From Mycobacteroides salmoniphilum (GTDB lineage Bacteria > Actinomycetota > Actinomycetes > Mycobacteriales > Mycobacteriaceae), in assembly GCF_004924335.1 (NCBI RefSeq), contig NZ_CP024633.1, forward strand, positions 620,001 to 684,000: 64,000 nucleotides of DNA. The letters are read 5' to 3'. A program made the position numbers and the translations under genes. Every line of letters begins with the position of its first letter. Position 1 is the first letter of the stretch. Below, one piece after another: positions 1-8,227 of the stretch. The notes below the pieces were generated by a model, which was not told where the DNA came from, ran no database searches, and worked only from the letters and a program-made list of their open reading frames with translations.

Positions 1-423
1 TTGGAAGCCCTCCCCTCGTATGACAGTGGATTCACGGCGCGTTTCGCGATAGGTCCCGATATCGACGCTCTCGCTCGACCGCCGTGGCAGAACCCGCGGG
101 TGCTCTTCGTGCAACATCCGTCCGATCCGGTGACGTGGTGGTCCACGGATCTGCTGTTCAGTGAACCGGATTGGCTCAAAGAGGCGCCGGTGGGAGATCG
201 CTCCGCCGCCATGCGCTGGTACCCCATCGTCACCTTCTGGCAGGTGGCGGCGGACCTGGCCAACGCCGTTGGAGTGCCCGACGGGCATGGCCACAACTAC
301 GGCATCTCGTCGGTCAACGGCTGGGCCGCCATCGCCCCACCGGAGGGCTGGACCCCGCAGGACACCGAACGCATCCGGAAGGCTCTCGTCGACACCGCGT
401 CGCTCGACGGCCCCGACACGTGA
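1..423 (+). CDS. C-terminal part of a membrane-associated alpha/beta-hydrolase-fold protein (PF10081 type), 5' truncated
   Basis: The frame is open from the window edge to TGA at 421-423, so only about 140 C-terminal residues are present and the true start lies upstream. The segments QHPSDPVTWW and MRWYPIVTFWQ are typical of the C-terminal hydrolase domain of a mycobacterial membrane protein family (Abhydrolase_9); substrate and reaction are unknown. The N-terminal membrane domain cannot be seen. The stop overlaps the GTG of the next gene by four bases, so the two are probably co-translated. Confidence 0.75.
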   Translation: MEALPSYDSGFTARFAIGPDIDALARPPWQNPRVLFVQHPSDPVTWWSTDLLFSEPDWLKEAPVGDRSAAMRWYPIVTFWQVAADLANAVGVPDGHGHNYGISSVNGWAAIAPPEGWTPQDTERIRKALVDTASLDGPDT

Positions 424-1046
424 TCGCTCGCACCCGAGTCTGGGTCCTGGCTGTTGCGCTCGTCGCGTGGCCGGCGCTGTTGGAACGGTTCCCGCAACGT
501 TGGCGTCCACTGATTGGGGCGGGTATGAGCACCGCCCTCGCCGCCGGCGCGGGGACACCGCTCGGGCTCCGGCAACCCCGACTGGGGGCCGGTCTGCGTC
601 TGGGGGCAGTGGTCGCATCGGCCGTTGCCGTCGCGGTCGGTGTCTCACCAGCGCTGAAGCCGGTGCGCACCTCGATGCGGGAGCGCGATATCGGTCTTCA
701 TCCTGCGGCCTGGCTGGGGTTGCACATTCCGGTGGGCACGGTGTGGTCGGAGGAGCTCGCGTTCCGCGGGGTAGTGCAGCCGCTGGCGGCCGAGGCATGC
801 GGCCAGAGGCTGGGTGGTGTGGTGCAGGCGGTGGCTTTCGGGCTTGCTCATATCCGGCCCGCCCACGCCGCGGGAGACTCCGTCCCGGCGACGGTGCTGG
901 TCACTGGCTTGTTTGGCTGGCTGTTGGGCTGGCTGCGCGAGCGATCGGGGAGCGTGGCCGCGCCAATACTGGCTCACCTGGCCCTCAACGAGGCCGGTGC
1001 GCTGGCCGCATTGGCCGTGCAACGGACGAAACGCGGGCCGCTGTGA
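420..1046 (+). CDS. CPBP-family intramembrane metalloprotease
   Basis: A 208-residue membrane protein starting at a GTG that overlaps the previous stop (GTGA). The family signature is present: the E-E-x-x-x-R motif at residues 111-116 (SEELAFRG), a first His in AFGLAHI (144) and a second His/Asn pair in LAHLALN (186, 190). In this family (Rce1/CAAX-protease-like) these residues bind a catalytic metal inside the membrane. Several hydrophobic segments flank them. Mycobacterial substrates are not established. It is translationally coupled to the upstream hydrolase. Confidence 0.85.
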   Translation: MIARTRVWVLAVALVAWPALLERFPQRWRPLIGAGMSTALAAGAGTPLGLRQPRLGAGLRLGAVVASAVAVAVGVSPALKPVRTSMRERDIGLHPAAWLGLHIPVGTVWSEELAFRGVVQPLAAEACGQRLGGVVQAVAFGLAHIRPAHAAGDSVPATVLVTGLFGWLLGWLRERSGSVAAPILAHLALNEAGALAALAVQRTKRGPL

Positions 1047-1102
1047 CCATGGATGTAGTGCGGTTTTTCCCCGAAGCCCGGACTCTATGGGTATTGGCTG
1101 TA

Positions 1103-1108
1103 GATAAT
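1103..1108 (+). promoter_or_regulatory. -10 element of a leaderless promoter
   Basis: GATAAT ends six bases before the ATG at 1115. This is the spacing expected when transcription starts on the A of the start codon, and it favours 1115 over the in-frame ATG at 1049. Confidence 0.55.
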
Positions 1109-1114
1109 CGGCGG

Positions 1115-1717
1115 ATGGCCTCGAACTGGAGAAGCAGGGTCGGTGCAGCGCTGGCGGGTATGACGATCGCCGCCGGACTGGCACTGGCCGCACCCGCCGG
1201 CGCAGAACCCGGGCAGGGCGCCTCGCTGCCCGTGTTTGTTCCGTACCCCTCGGACTGGTCGCCGGACACCTCGGTATTCCCGTTCAACATGTGGCAGAAC
1301 CGCGCGACCGACGAGCAGTTCACGGCGCTACGCGAATCCTGCCAGTGGTTCAACGCCCAGTACGACACCTTGATGGGGTCGGTGTACGGATTCCAGAATT
1401 ACCTGCGCGATCACCGCGACGTCTGGGCCGCCTCGGGATCGGACACCATCGGCAATGTGGTGACCGCGAACCTGGATCAGTCGGCAGCCTTCCTCGACCC
1501 ACGGGTGCATACCCTGTACATCACCAATTACCCGGATCAGAGCCAGTACTCACCGCTCTACAACGGTGACTCCTTCTATCACCTGTGGTTCCAGTTCACC
1601 CAGATCAGCGACAAAATGAAGCAGCAGCTGCCGTCCGGGGTGATCAACGCCAACATCGCCACCGCCACCGTGTACGGCAACACCATTCGCGACTCGGGAA
1701 TCTGTAACGGGGCCTAG
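1115..1717 (+). CDS. secreted protein of unknown function
   Basis: A 200-residue protein with a clear Sec signal peptide: Arg near the N-terminus, a hydrophobic core GMTIAAGLALA and a likely cleavage after APAGA, about residue 30. The mature part is rich in Tyr, Trp and Asn and has two Cys (CQWF and near the end, GICNGA) that could form a disulfide. I do not recognise a domain. The start at 1115 is chosen because the signal peptide begins there and a -10 hexamer sits six bases upstream; ATG 1049 would add 22 non-signal residues. Confidence 0.75.
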   Translation: MASNWRSRVGAALAGMTIAAGLALAAPAGAEPGQGASLPVFVPYPSDWSPDTSVFPFNMWQNRATDEQFTALRESCQWFNAQYDTLMGSVYGFQNYLRDHRDVWAASGSDTIGNVVTANLDQSAAFLDPRVHTLYITNYPDQSQYSPLYNGDSFYHLWFQFTQISDKMKQQLPSGVINANIATATVYGNTIRDSGICNGA

Positions 1718-1748
1718 GTTCCTCGGTCGGGCCCCGCCCTCCCCCGGA

Positions 1749-1754
1749 TAGGCT
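1749..1754 (+). promoter_or_regulatory. -10 element of a leaderless promoter
   Basis: TAGGCT lies seven bases before ATG 1762. It fits the TANNNT pattern of leaderless mycobacterial genes and decides the start of the SCP-like gene. Confidence 0.55.
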
Positions 1755-1761
1755 GGTGGCC

Positions 1762-2148
1762 ATGCCAGCTCGTGTACCCGATGCCGCCTCGACTCGGACG
1801 GCCGTGCTCGCGGTGGCCGATTGGCTGCGCGACCCGCAGGGGCCCGAACCGGCGCGCTCCGTCCTCGCCGACGCGGTCCGGTTTACTGCCCGTGCCCTCG
1901 CCGCCGATGCTCCGGGGGCCTCGGTGGAGGTGCGGGTACCGCCGTTCGTTGCGGTGCAATGCATCTCGGGTCCCCGCCACACCCGGGGAACCCCACCCAA
2001 CGTCGTGGAGACAACCCCGCGGACCTGGCTGCTGCTGGCAACAGGGCTGCTGACGTTGGATCAGGCCACCGCCGACCGCGCTGTCACTGTGTCCGGATCA
2101 CGTGCCGCCGAGATCGCCGACTGGCTGCCGTTGGTGCCGCTCGGCTAG
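1762..2148 (+). CDS. sterol-carrier-family (SCP-like) conserved protein, Rv0807 type
   Basis: A 128-residue actinobacterial protein matching, by content and position, the conserved gene next to purF in mycobacteria (Rv0807). The family is annotated as bacterial SCP-like, with a lipid-binding type fold; no catalytic residues are evident. An in-frame GTG at 1756 is an alternative start two codons earlier. Its TAG overlaps the stop of the convergent DoxX gene in the four-base sequence CTAG, leaving no intergenic space. Confidence 0.8.
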   Translation: MPARVPDAASTRTAVLAVADWLRDPQGPEPARSVLADAVRFTARALAADAPGASVEVRVPPFVAVQCISGPRHTRGTPPNVVETTPRTWLLLATGLLTLDQATADRAVTVSGSRAAEIADWLPLVPLG

Positions 2149-3470
2149 CGGAAGAACGGATACTCCTGCACCCAGTGGAATCCGCGGCTGCGTAAGGGGA
2201 AGCTTTGCGGGTCCACCCGTTTCAGCATGATCGTCACCGGCTGTTGGAGCAGTTTTCCGCCCAGAAGCAGCGTGTCGACATTCGGCTGGCTGTACGTCAG
2301 ATCGGCGAAGGGTGGCTGCGCTCCGACTTTCCCGCCAGTGTTATCCGAGGTGTTGGTGAGCCGCACATGACCGTCGCGGAACTCGGCCAAAACGGGCACG
2401 AGCTCGCCATTCATGCGCTGGTAGGTTGCGGCCCCAGGCCGATCGAAAACAATGGTCTGCCAACGATTTCTGTCGGTGGCGTAGGGAGGGACGAACGTTC
2501 CGTCGACGAAGAATCCCTGTACTGACCACATGCCGTACAGCTCGGACTTGGGGCTGCCGCCACCATATTCGTGCCAGGTCACCCAGCCGTCATAGACGCC
2601 GCCCAGCGCCACCCAGATACCGATGACCACCTGAACCCATGCCGCGAGGCGATTTCTCCGGTTGTCGGTGAACAGCGGCGGTTGCGTCAACGGGTCGCAG
2701 GAGCGTTGCCGCACAAACACATTGGCAAGTCGTCCCAGATACGGGGTCAGTAGTACCAGGCATAGCAGGAGCAGGTGAAGCGACAGCAGTTTGACGGGGA
2801 CATCGAAGGTCATGTTCATCAGGAAGACCTGGGCCATGCTGGCCAGGCTCAGCACCGCACCAAGGACAGCCGTTCGTGGCATGAACAGCAGCAGGCCGGC
2901 GATGACCTCCACCGCGCCCAACGCCATCTCGTACGGCTGGGAACTGCCGACCTGCAGCCACAACACCGAGGCCGGGCTCAGGGTGCCGTACGGCTGCAAC
3001 AGCTGTGCCAGCGTCGGGCCCGGCATCTGGGTGGGGATCAGCTTGGCGAATCCGTAGAAGAGCATCTGCCCGCCCAGACATATGCGCAGGAACACGGTGA
3101 ACCAGGCCAGTAGCCGTGGGTAGTAGGTGCGGCGGTCGAGAGCCGTCCACAGCACCGTGGCCACGACCGCGATGACCAGAATGCACAACACCAGCACCCA
3201 GATGGCGGCCTGGTCCCCGCTTCCGGAGTCCTCGTGCAGCACTGCGTCGACGCCGAACAAGGTCCTGCCCACCCAGCCTGTGATGGGGTTCATCAGTGAC
3301 ATCGCCGTCAGCGCGGTCTGCCCGCCGATCACCCGGCCCGCGACACCGAGTAGCGCGAACGGAATCTGCGTCAACAGCAGGCAGAAGAGGCCGAAGTAAA
3401 CGACACCGAACCGGAACGCGATTCGCGTCTGCGGGCGCCACGTTGGGGGTGTTGCAGTGGCCTCGGTCAC
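2145..3470 (-). CDS. DoxX-family integral membrane protein
   Basis: A 441-residue protein starting at GTG 3470. It has an N-terminal membrane segment (about 15-45), another near 90-110, and a DoxX-like four-helix block (about 120-240) with the typical RICLGGQMLFYGFAKL and GAVEVIAGLLLF segments. The C-terminal 170 residues after a further helix (about 285-305) form an extracytoplasmic domain without a recognised family. DoxX proteins are linked to redox and sulfur homeostasis (the MRC complex in M. tuberculosis), but a role here is inference. It is divergent from purF. Confidence 0.8.
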   Translation of the reverse strand: MTEATATPPTWRPQTRIAFRFGVVYFGLFCLLLTQIPFALLGVAGRVIGGQTALTAMSLMNPITGWVGRTLFGVDAVLHEDSGSGDQAAIWVLVLCILVIAVVATVLWTALDRRTYYPRLLAWFTVFLRICLGGQMLFYGFAKLIPTQMPGPTLAQLLQPYGTLSPASVLWLQVGSSQPYEMALGAVEVIAGLLLFMPRTAVLGAVLSLASMAQVFLMNMTFDVPVKLLSLHLLLLCLVLLTPYLGRLANVFVRQRSCDPLTQPPLFTDNRRNRLAAWVQVVIGIWVALGGVYDGWVTWHEYGGGSPKSELYGMWSVQGFFVDGTFVPPYATDRNRWQTIVFDRPGAATYQRMNGELVPVLAEFRDGHVRLTNTSDNTGGKVGAQPPFADLTYSQPNVDTLLLGGKLLQQPVTIMLKRVDPQSFPLRSRGFHWVQEYPFFR

Positions 3471-3477
3471 TTCAGCG

Positions 3478-3483
3478 ATGGTA
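3478..3483 (-). promoter_or_regulatory. -10 element of a leaderless promoter for the DoxX gene
   Basis: On the minus strand TACCAT is followed by seven bases and the GTG start at 3470, the standard leaderless spacing. Confidence 0.5.
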
Positions 3484-3541
3484 CTGACGGGCCATTTTGC
3501 GGGGATCGGCCTGCCGATTCTGCGTTCAGCAACCTTCCCCG

Positions 3542-3547
3542 TAAACT
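3542..3547 (+). promoter_or_regulatory. probable -10 element of the purF promoter
   Basis: TAAACT fits TANNNT. It lies 46 bases before the GTG start of purF, which implies a leader of about 40 bases that includes an AGGGAG ribosome-binding sequence near 3580. No obvious -35 element or riboswitch fold is visible. Confidence 0.4.
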
Positions 3548-3593
3548 GAAGTGGTCACCACCCCCACGCAGGACTCAGCCAGGGAGCCGCACC

Positions 3594-5108
3594 GTGACCG
3601 CACAGCCAATCGAGCTGGAAAATGATCCTCGTGAAGAATGCGGCGTATTCGGGGTCTGGGCACCCGGCGAAGAGGTAGCAAAACTCACCTATTACGGCCT
3701 GTATGCGCTGCAGCACCGTGGCCAGGAGGCCGCCGGTATTGCCGTAGCGGACGGCTCGCAGGTGGTGGTGTTCAAGGACCTCGGCCTGGTCAGCCAGGTA
3801 TTCGACGAGCAGACCCTCGCCGCCATGCGGGGACATGTGGCGGTCGGTCACTGCCGTTACTCCACCACTGGCTCGGTGACCTGGGAGAACGCCCAACCGG
3901 TGTTCCGGACGACCGCCGCGGGCACTGGAATCGCGTTGGGACATAACGGGAACCTGGTCAACACCGCCGAGCTCACTACCCGAGCGCGTGATGCGGGCCT
4001 GATCAACTCGAAGACCCCGGGTCTGGCCACCACCGATTCGGACATCATGGGCGCACTGCTGGCACACGGAGCTGCGGACGCCACCATTGAGCAAGCGGCC
4101 ATGTCGCTGTTGCCCACCGTTCGCGGCGCGTTCTGCCTGGTCTTCATGGACGAGAACACGCTGTATGCGGCGCGTGATCCGCACGGGGTCCGGCCGCTGT
4201 GCCTGGGCCGTCTCGACACCGGCTGGGTGGTCGCCTCCGAAACCGCCGCCCTGGACATCGTGGGTGCCTCCTTCGTTCGGGATATTGAGCCGGGCGAGCT
4301 GCTCGCCATCGACGCAGACGGGGTGCGCTCCAGCCGGTTCGCCAACGCGACGCCCAAGACTTGTGTCTTCGAGTACGTGTACCTGGCCCGTCCCGACAGC
4401 ATGCTCGACGGCCGCTCCGTGCACTCCACCCGCGTTGATATCGGGCGCCGGCTGGCCGCCGAACACTCGGTGGACGCCGACCTGGTGATCGGTGTTCCCG
4501 AGTCCGGTATCCCGGCGGCCGTCGGATACGCGCAAGGCTCGGGCATCCCGTACGGACAGGGACTGATGAAGAACGCCTACGTGGGCCGCACCTTCATTCA
4601 GCCGTCGCAGACCATCCGTCAGCTTGGTATCCGCTTGAAGCTCAACCCGCTTCGTGAAGTCATCCGCGGCAAGCGGCTTGTGGTGGTGGATGATTCGATC
4701 GTCCGCGGCAACACCCAGCGCGCGTTGGTGCGAATGCTGCGCGAGGCCGGGGCGGCCGAGGTGCATGTGCGCATTGCCTCCCCGCCGGTGCGCTGGCCAT
4801 GCTTCTATGGCATCGATTTCGCTTCTCCCGCAGAACTTATCGCTAACGCGGTGGAATCGGACGACGAGATGCTCGATGGCGTCCGGACCGCTATTGGTGC
4901 CGACAGCCTCGGTTACATTTCGGCTGAAGGAATGGTCGCGGCCACCACGGAACCCCGGTCGCGGCTGTGCTGTGCGTGCTTCGACGGCAACTACCCGATC
5001 GAGCTGCCCAAGGAAACGGCGCTGGGCAAGAACGTGGTCGAGAACATGCTCGCGGCGACCGCACGGGAGAGATCAAGCGACAGCGCGGATTCCGTTCAGG
5101 CGCGTTAA
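3594..5108 (+). CDS. purF: amidophosphoribosyltransferase
   Basis: A 504-residue enzyme of the first committed step of purine synthesis, transferring glutamine amide nitrogen to PRPP in the cytoplasm. A short N-terminal extension precedes the catalytic Cys of the class II glutaminase domain (EECGVFG, Cys16), so propeptide removal is expected. The glutaminase domain runs to about 240. The phosphoribosyltransferase domain carries the PRPP loop VVVDDSIVRGNT near residue 365. C-terminal Cys residues (RLCCACFDG) suit the iron-sulfur-containing PurF type. The GTG start follows AGGGAG. The TAA overlaps the stop of the convergent downstream gene. Confidence 0.97.
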   Translation: MTAQPIELENDPREECGVFGVWAPGEEVAKLTYYGLYALQHRGQEAAGIAVADGSQVVVFKDLGLVSQVFDEQTLAAMRGHVAVGHCRYSTTGSVTWENAQPVFRTTAAGTGIALGHNGNLVNTAELTTRARDAGLINSKTPGLATTDSDIMGALLAHGAADATIEQAAMSLLPTVRGAFCLVFMDENTLYAARDPHGVRPLCLGRLDTGWVVASETAALDIVGASFVRDIEPGELLAIDADGVRSSRFANATPKTCVFEYVYLARPDSMLDGRSVHSTRVDIGRRLAAEHSVDADLVIGVPESGIPAAVGYAQGSGIPYGQGLMKNAYVGRTFIQPSQTIRQLGIRLKLNPLREVIRGKRLVVVDDSIVRGNTQRALVRMLREAGAAEVHVRIASPPVRWPCFYGIDFASPAELIANAVESDDEMLDGVRTAIGADSLGYISAEGMVAATTEPRSRLCCACFDGNYPIELPKETALGKNVVENMLAATARERSSDSADSVQAR

Positions 5109-5632
5109 GTGTCACGTCCCCGCGGCGGGTACTCCTCGACGACGGTGACGTCCCGAAGTACCTCGGAGCTGCTCTTGATGAGCTCGATCTGGGTGTCGAT
5201 CATGCCGTCGAGTGCCGTCATGAAGGAATGCTGAAGGTCGCCGGTCAAGATCACTTCGTCGATCAGCACGAACAGCTCGGCCCTGACCGACGGCGCCTGC
5301 TCGTAGACGTTGAGCACGACGGTGGCGGTCGCACCCTGTAGTCCTTTCGACACCACCTGGTAGCGGCCTCGACGGTCGGCGAGAAGTTGTGCCGTGTGGG
5401 TGATTTCGACGATCACCCAATCGATGGGCGTCATCAGGCCGGCTATTCCGGCCTGTGTGGTGAATTCGTCGCCGACGGTGAAGTCACTGAGCCGACGAGC
5501 CGTATCGGCGAAGACCAGGGGTGCGTGATTGCCGGGCTCGATGTCGCCGGCTGAGGGTAGTTCGAAGCGGGCGACCGAAGAGATTTCCTCGAGGCTGCGA
5601 GAGAACTCGAATCGTCGCTCAGCCGATAGCAA
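5105..5632 (-). CDS. conserved hypothetical protein, possibly SRPBCC-like
   Basis: A 175-residue soluble protein without signal peptide or membrane segment. Alternating strand-rich segments (DWVIVEITHTAQLLADRRGR, TATVVLNVYEQ, RAELFVLIDEVIL) and a C-terminal helix resemble a START/SRPBCC-like small-ligand fold, but this is only an impression. No catalytic motif is visible. Its stop overlaps that of purF (TTAA at 5105-5108). It is the first gene of the block separating purF from purM. Confidence 0.6.
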   Translation of the reverse strand: MLSAERRFEFSRSLEEISSVARFELPSAGDIEPGNHAPLVFADTARRLSDFTVGDEFTTQAGIAGLMTPIDWVIVEITHTAQLLADRRGRYQVVSKGLQGATATVVLNVYEQAPSVRAELFVLIDEVILTGDLQHSFMTALDGMIDTQIELIKSSSEVLRDVTVVEEYPPRGRDT

Positions 5633-5706
5633 ACTTCCCCCCTCGGATTCCCTTGGCCCGAGGTTATGTGATGGAGCGGGAGCGTGCGATGACCGAATGG
5701 GGCGAA

Positions 5707-6720
5707 TTACTTGACCGAACGTGCACCGTTTCGGTACTGGGCCGGCGAAGCGCCCGTCCAGCGGCGGAAGGCGCGAGTAAAGGCGCTCAGCTCCGAAAAG
5801 CCAAGGCGGATCGATAGATCGCTAAGAGATTCCATTCCGCCCTCGAGGCTTCTGATGGCCTCAGCGCGCAGCGCGGTATCTCTGATCTCTCGCACCGAGG
5901 TGCCGAACTCGCTTCGGAGTGAACGCTGGAGCGCGGAGGGCGTCATGTTCAACGCCGTCGCGATATCGCGCACGGTCGGAATTCCCTGCCCGATACTCGA
6001 TGCGACGATTCGTTCGACGCGCTCGGGCAGCTGCTGGCGGTCACTATGAACGTTGAACCAGATCTGCTCCGGGTTCTCGAGGAGGGATGTGATTTCTTCC
6101 TCGGTGCGCAGAACCGGAGCATCGAGGAGCTTGGCGTCCAGAATTATTGCGGCCGAACCACTGTCGAACTCTATCGGCGCCTTGAGTATGTTGCTGCGGT
6201 TGGATCGCCCGGCCGCGCGAGCCTGAGGAAGGCAAATACGGTCCAGGTGTATCGACCGCATGGTCAACCAGCTCCACATCCGGACTACGGCGGCGAGAAT
6301 CCATTCCGTGACTGTGGCGTCGGGCAATCTGAGTGTTGATACCTCTATCGCCACGGTCGCGAGGTCGCCAGATCTGGCCACCGTCATGTTCGGCACCAGA
6401 GGCATGGCGTCGCGGAATACCACCCAGCGGGCAAAAGCCGCACCGACAGTCTCGGAAGTCGCGAGACTGAACATCAGAAGCTGGAGTGTCTCGGGTGGGA
6501 TCGGCTCCGGGCTGCTGCCAAATGACAGGTCTGCCGTGCGGGCGAGGGTCTCACGTATTACGGTGCGGATCTGCTCGGGGCCGACCATCGCAGGTTCGCC
6601 GGCGAGAAACCGTGGCGAAACCTGCACATTCATCAGCATTTTGGCTGCGTCCATGCCCTGCCGCTGTGCCAACTCCGCCACCAGGGTGCCCCATCGCGGC
6701 GGGATAGACAGCTGCTCCAC
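5707..6720 (-). CDS. AraC-family transcriptional regulator with arabinose-binding-like N-terminal domain (OruR/ArgR type)
   Basis: About 337 residues. The N-terminal part (SIPPRWGTLVAELAQRQGMD, then LSFGSSPEP and the FARWVVFRD region) matches the PF12625-type domain, and the C-terminal hundred residues form a double helix-turn-helix ending in LGFSELSAFTRAFRRWTG-ASPAQYR, a textbook AraC motif. I chose GTG 6718-6720 because a perfect AGGAGG lies four bases upstream; a longer reading would run into the MarR gene, whose stop is at 6776. Both are on the minus strand with a 55-base gap and may be co-transcribed. Confidence 0.85.
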   Translation of the reverse strand: MEQLSIPPRWGTLVAELAQRQGMDAAKMLMNVQVSPRFLAGEPAMVGPEQIRTVIRETLARTADLSFGSSPEPIPPETLQLLMFSLATSETVGAAFARWVVFRDAMPLVPNMTVARSGDLATVAIEVSTLRLPDATVTEWILAAVVRMWSWLTMRSIHLDRICLPQARAAGRSNRSNILKAPIEFDSGSAAIILDAKLLDAPVLRTEEEITSLLENPEQIWFNVHSDRQQLPERVERIVASSIGQGIPTVRDIATALNMTPSALQRSLRSEFGTSVREIRDTALRAEAIRSLEGGMESLSDLSIRLGFSELSAFTRAFRRWTGASPAQYRNGARSVK

Positions 6721-6775
6721 GTCACCTCCTGAATCAAGATCCGAGAGGTGATCTTGGTATAGATTATTGCCAGTT

Positions 6776-7249
6776 TCAACTACCCCGGTACTGCGGCACG
6801 TCAATTCCACGCGCGCGCAGGGCCTCTGCCACCTTGGTCAGGAGGCGAAGCAGCTCCACCTGTTCCCTGACCGGGAGGTCGTCGAAGAGCGCCGCAGAGA
6901 CCAGTTCCGAGGGGCCGAGTTCTGTCTTGGCGATTTTCCTTCCTGCATCCGTGATTTCGACACAGGTGATCCGTCGGTCGCGCTCGTGGGGTACCCGCTG
7001 GACCAGGCTCTCTCTTTCGAGGCCGTCAATGAGCACCGTCATGTTCCGTGGGGACATGCCGAGATACTCGCCGAGTTCGCTCATTCCGGCGGGCTCGGTT
7101 CGGGTGGACAGGCCGAGGAGCACCGTGGCGCGGGGCACGGTCATGCCGCCGTCGGTGGGGATGTTCGAACGGGCCCACTGTGTGAGGGCCTTCGATGACT
7201 TCAGCAGGGCGAAGAGCAGTTCGCGCGTCGTTGTGCTTGACATGGCCAT
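6776..7249 (-). CDS. MarR-family transcriptional regulator
   Basis: A 157-residue winged-helix protein. The order is helical dimerisation region, winged helix (MSELGEYLGMSPRNMTVLID, then HERDRRITCVEITDAGR as the wing) and a C-terminal dimerisation helix. The Asp-Arg-Arg of the wing is conserved in MarR proteins. ATG 7249 is preferred, with ATG 7243 also possible. It is divergent from an SDR gene across 66 bases containing an inverted repeat, which suggests that it represses itself and the SDR. Confidence 0.88.
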   Translation of the reverse strand: MAMSSTTTRELLFALLKSSKALTQWARSNIPTDGGMTVPRATVLLGLSTRTEPAGMSELGEYLGMSPRNMTVLIDGLERESLVQRVPHERDRRITCVEITDAGRKIAKTELGPSELVSAALFDDLPVREQVELLRLLTKVAEALRARGIDVPQYRGS

Positions 7250-7251
7250 TC

Positions 7252-7285
7252 TTAACAATTGATACTATTTCCAGTGATATGTTAA
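7252..7285. promoter_or_regulatory. candidate MarR operator between divergent genes
   Basis: TTAACA (7252-7257) and TGTTAA (7280-7285) form an inverted repeat with a 22-base AT-rich spacer. It lies directly upstream of the MarR start and 30 bases before the SDR start, covering any promoter for both genes. Confidence 0.45.
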
Positions 7286-7315
7286 CTGTCATCCTAGACG
7301 TCCCGGAAGGCCGAC

Positions 7316-8227
7316 ATGAGCGAATCCACCCCCCAACACACCGTCGTCATGACGGGTGCCACCGCGGGACTCGGTGCGCACGCCGCCAAACTTCTTGCCG
7401 AACATTCGAATACGCGCCTGATTGTGGGTGCGCGCGGCACCGGCAGGGATGTTCCCGGCGCCCAGGTGCTGCCGCTCGATCTCGCCTCACTGGATAGCGT
7501 CAGGGAATTCGCCGAGGACGTGAAGCGTGAACTTGGCAAAGTCCCGATCGATGTGCTGGTGCTCAACGCGGGGATTCAGTTCCGGGACACGAACCATGTG
7601 ACCGTCGATGGCTTCGAGACGACCTTCGCGGTCAATCATCTCGCGCACTACCTGCTGGCGCGGCTGCTCCTGCCCAGCCTCGCGGAGGGTGGTCGTCTGC
7701 TCATTACCACCAGCGACACCCACGACCCGGCGATCATCCCGTTCGGACCGCGGTCGCTGGACCCGGAGCGTCTGGCGCACCCCGAAACGGGCGGATTGTC
7801 CGCGGGCTTTCGCGCGTACGCGTCCTCCAAGCTGTGCAACCTGCTGACTGCGCGATCCTTCGCCGCGTCGGATGAGGTCATTCGTCGGCGGATCGATGTG
7901 GTCGCATACAACCCCGGCCTTACCCTGGGGACGAATCTGGCGGGGGAGTCGATGTCGGGTCGCGCGATCACGGGGGCGTTCCGGCCGGTGCTGCACTTGC
8001 TCTCCACAGTGCGGCCCGCCTTCTATCCAGGGCGCGTCGAAACGGCGGGAAAGGCACTGGCGGATCTTTCGACGGGCGCACTGACACCGCCGCAGGGTCG
8101 CCTCTATGCGTCACTTGTCAAGGGGAAATTGACTTTCCCGGACCCGGCGCCGCTGGCACAGGACAACCGCATCGCGGATCAGCTGTGGCGGGAGAGCGCG
8201 ACCATGGTGGGGCTAGAGCCGGCCTGA
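7316..8227 (+). CDS. short-chain dehydrogenase/reductase
   Basis: A 303-residue classical-fold SDR. The cofactor loop is TGATAGLG (residues 13-20), the NAG-type motif is LNAGIQF, the catalytic Ser lies in ITTSDTHD, and the YASSK motif provides Tyr and Lys. It resembles the retinol-dehydrogenase/protochlorophyllide-reductase-like group; substrate unknown. GGAAGG sits seven bases before the ATG. It is divergent from, and probably controlled by, the MarR gene. Its 3' end overlaps the convergent epimerase gene by 15 bases. Confidence 0.88.
   Translation: MSESTPQHTVVMTGATAGLGAHAAKLLAEHSNTRLIVGARGTGRDVPGAQVLPLDLASLDSVREFAEDVKRELGKVPIDVLVLNAGIQFRDTNHVTVDGFETTFAVNHLAHYLLARLLLPSLAEGGRLLITTSDTHDPAIIPFGPRSLDPERLAHPETGGLSAGFRAYASSKLCNLLTARSFAASDEVIRRRIDVVAYNPGLTLGTNLAGESMSGRAITGAFRPVLHLLSTVRPAFYPGRVETAGKALADLSTGALTPPQGRLYASLVKGKLTFPDPAPLAQDNRIADQLWRESATMVGLEPA

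Noticed and set aside
161-1114. Long in-frame extension upstream of the secreted protein at 1115
   Set aside because: It overlaps two genes in other frames. The signal peptide and the -10 element both place the start at 1115.
3555-4766. 403-codon open frame on the minus strand
   Set aside because: It lies antisense to purF, whose protein is unambiguous. The translation has no family resemblance; long antisense frames are expected in GC-rich DNA.
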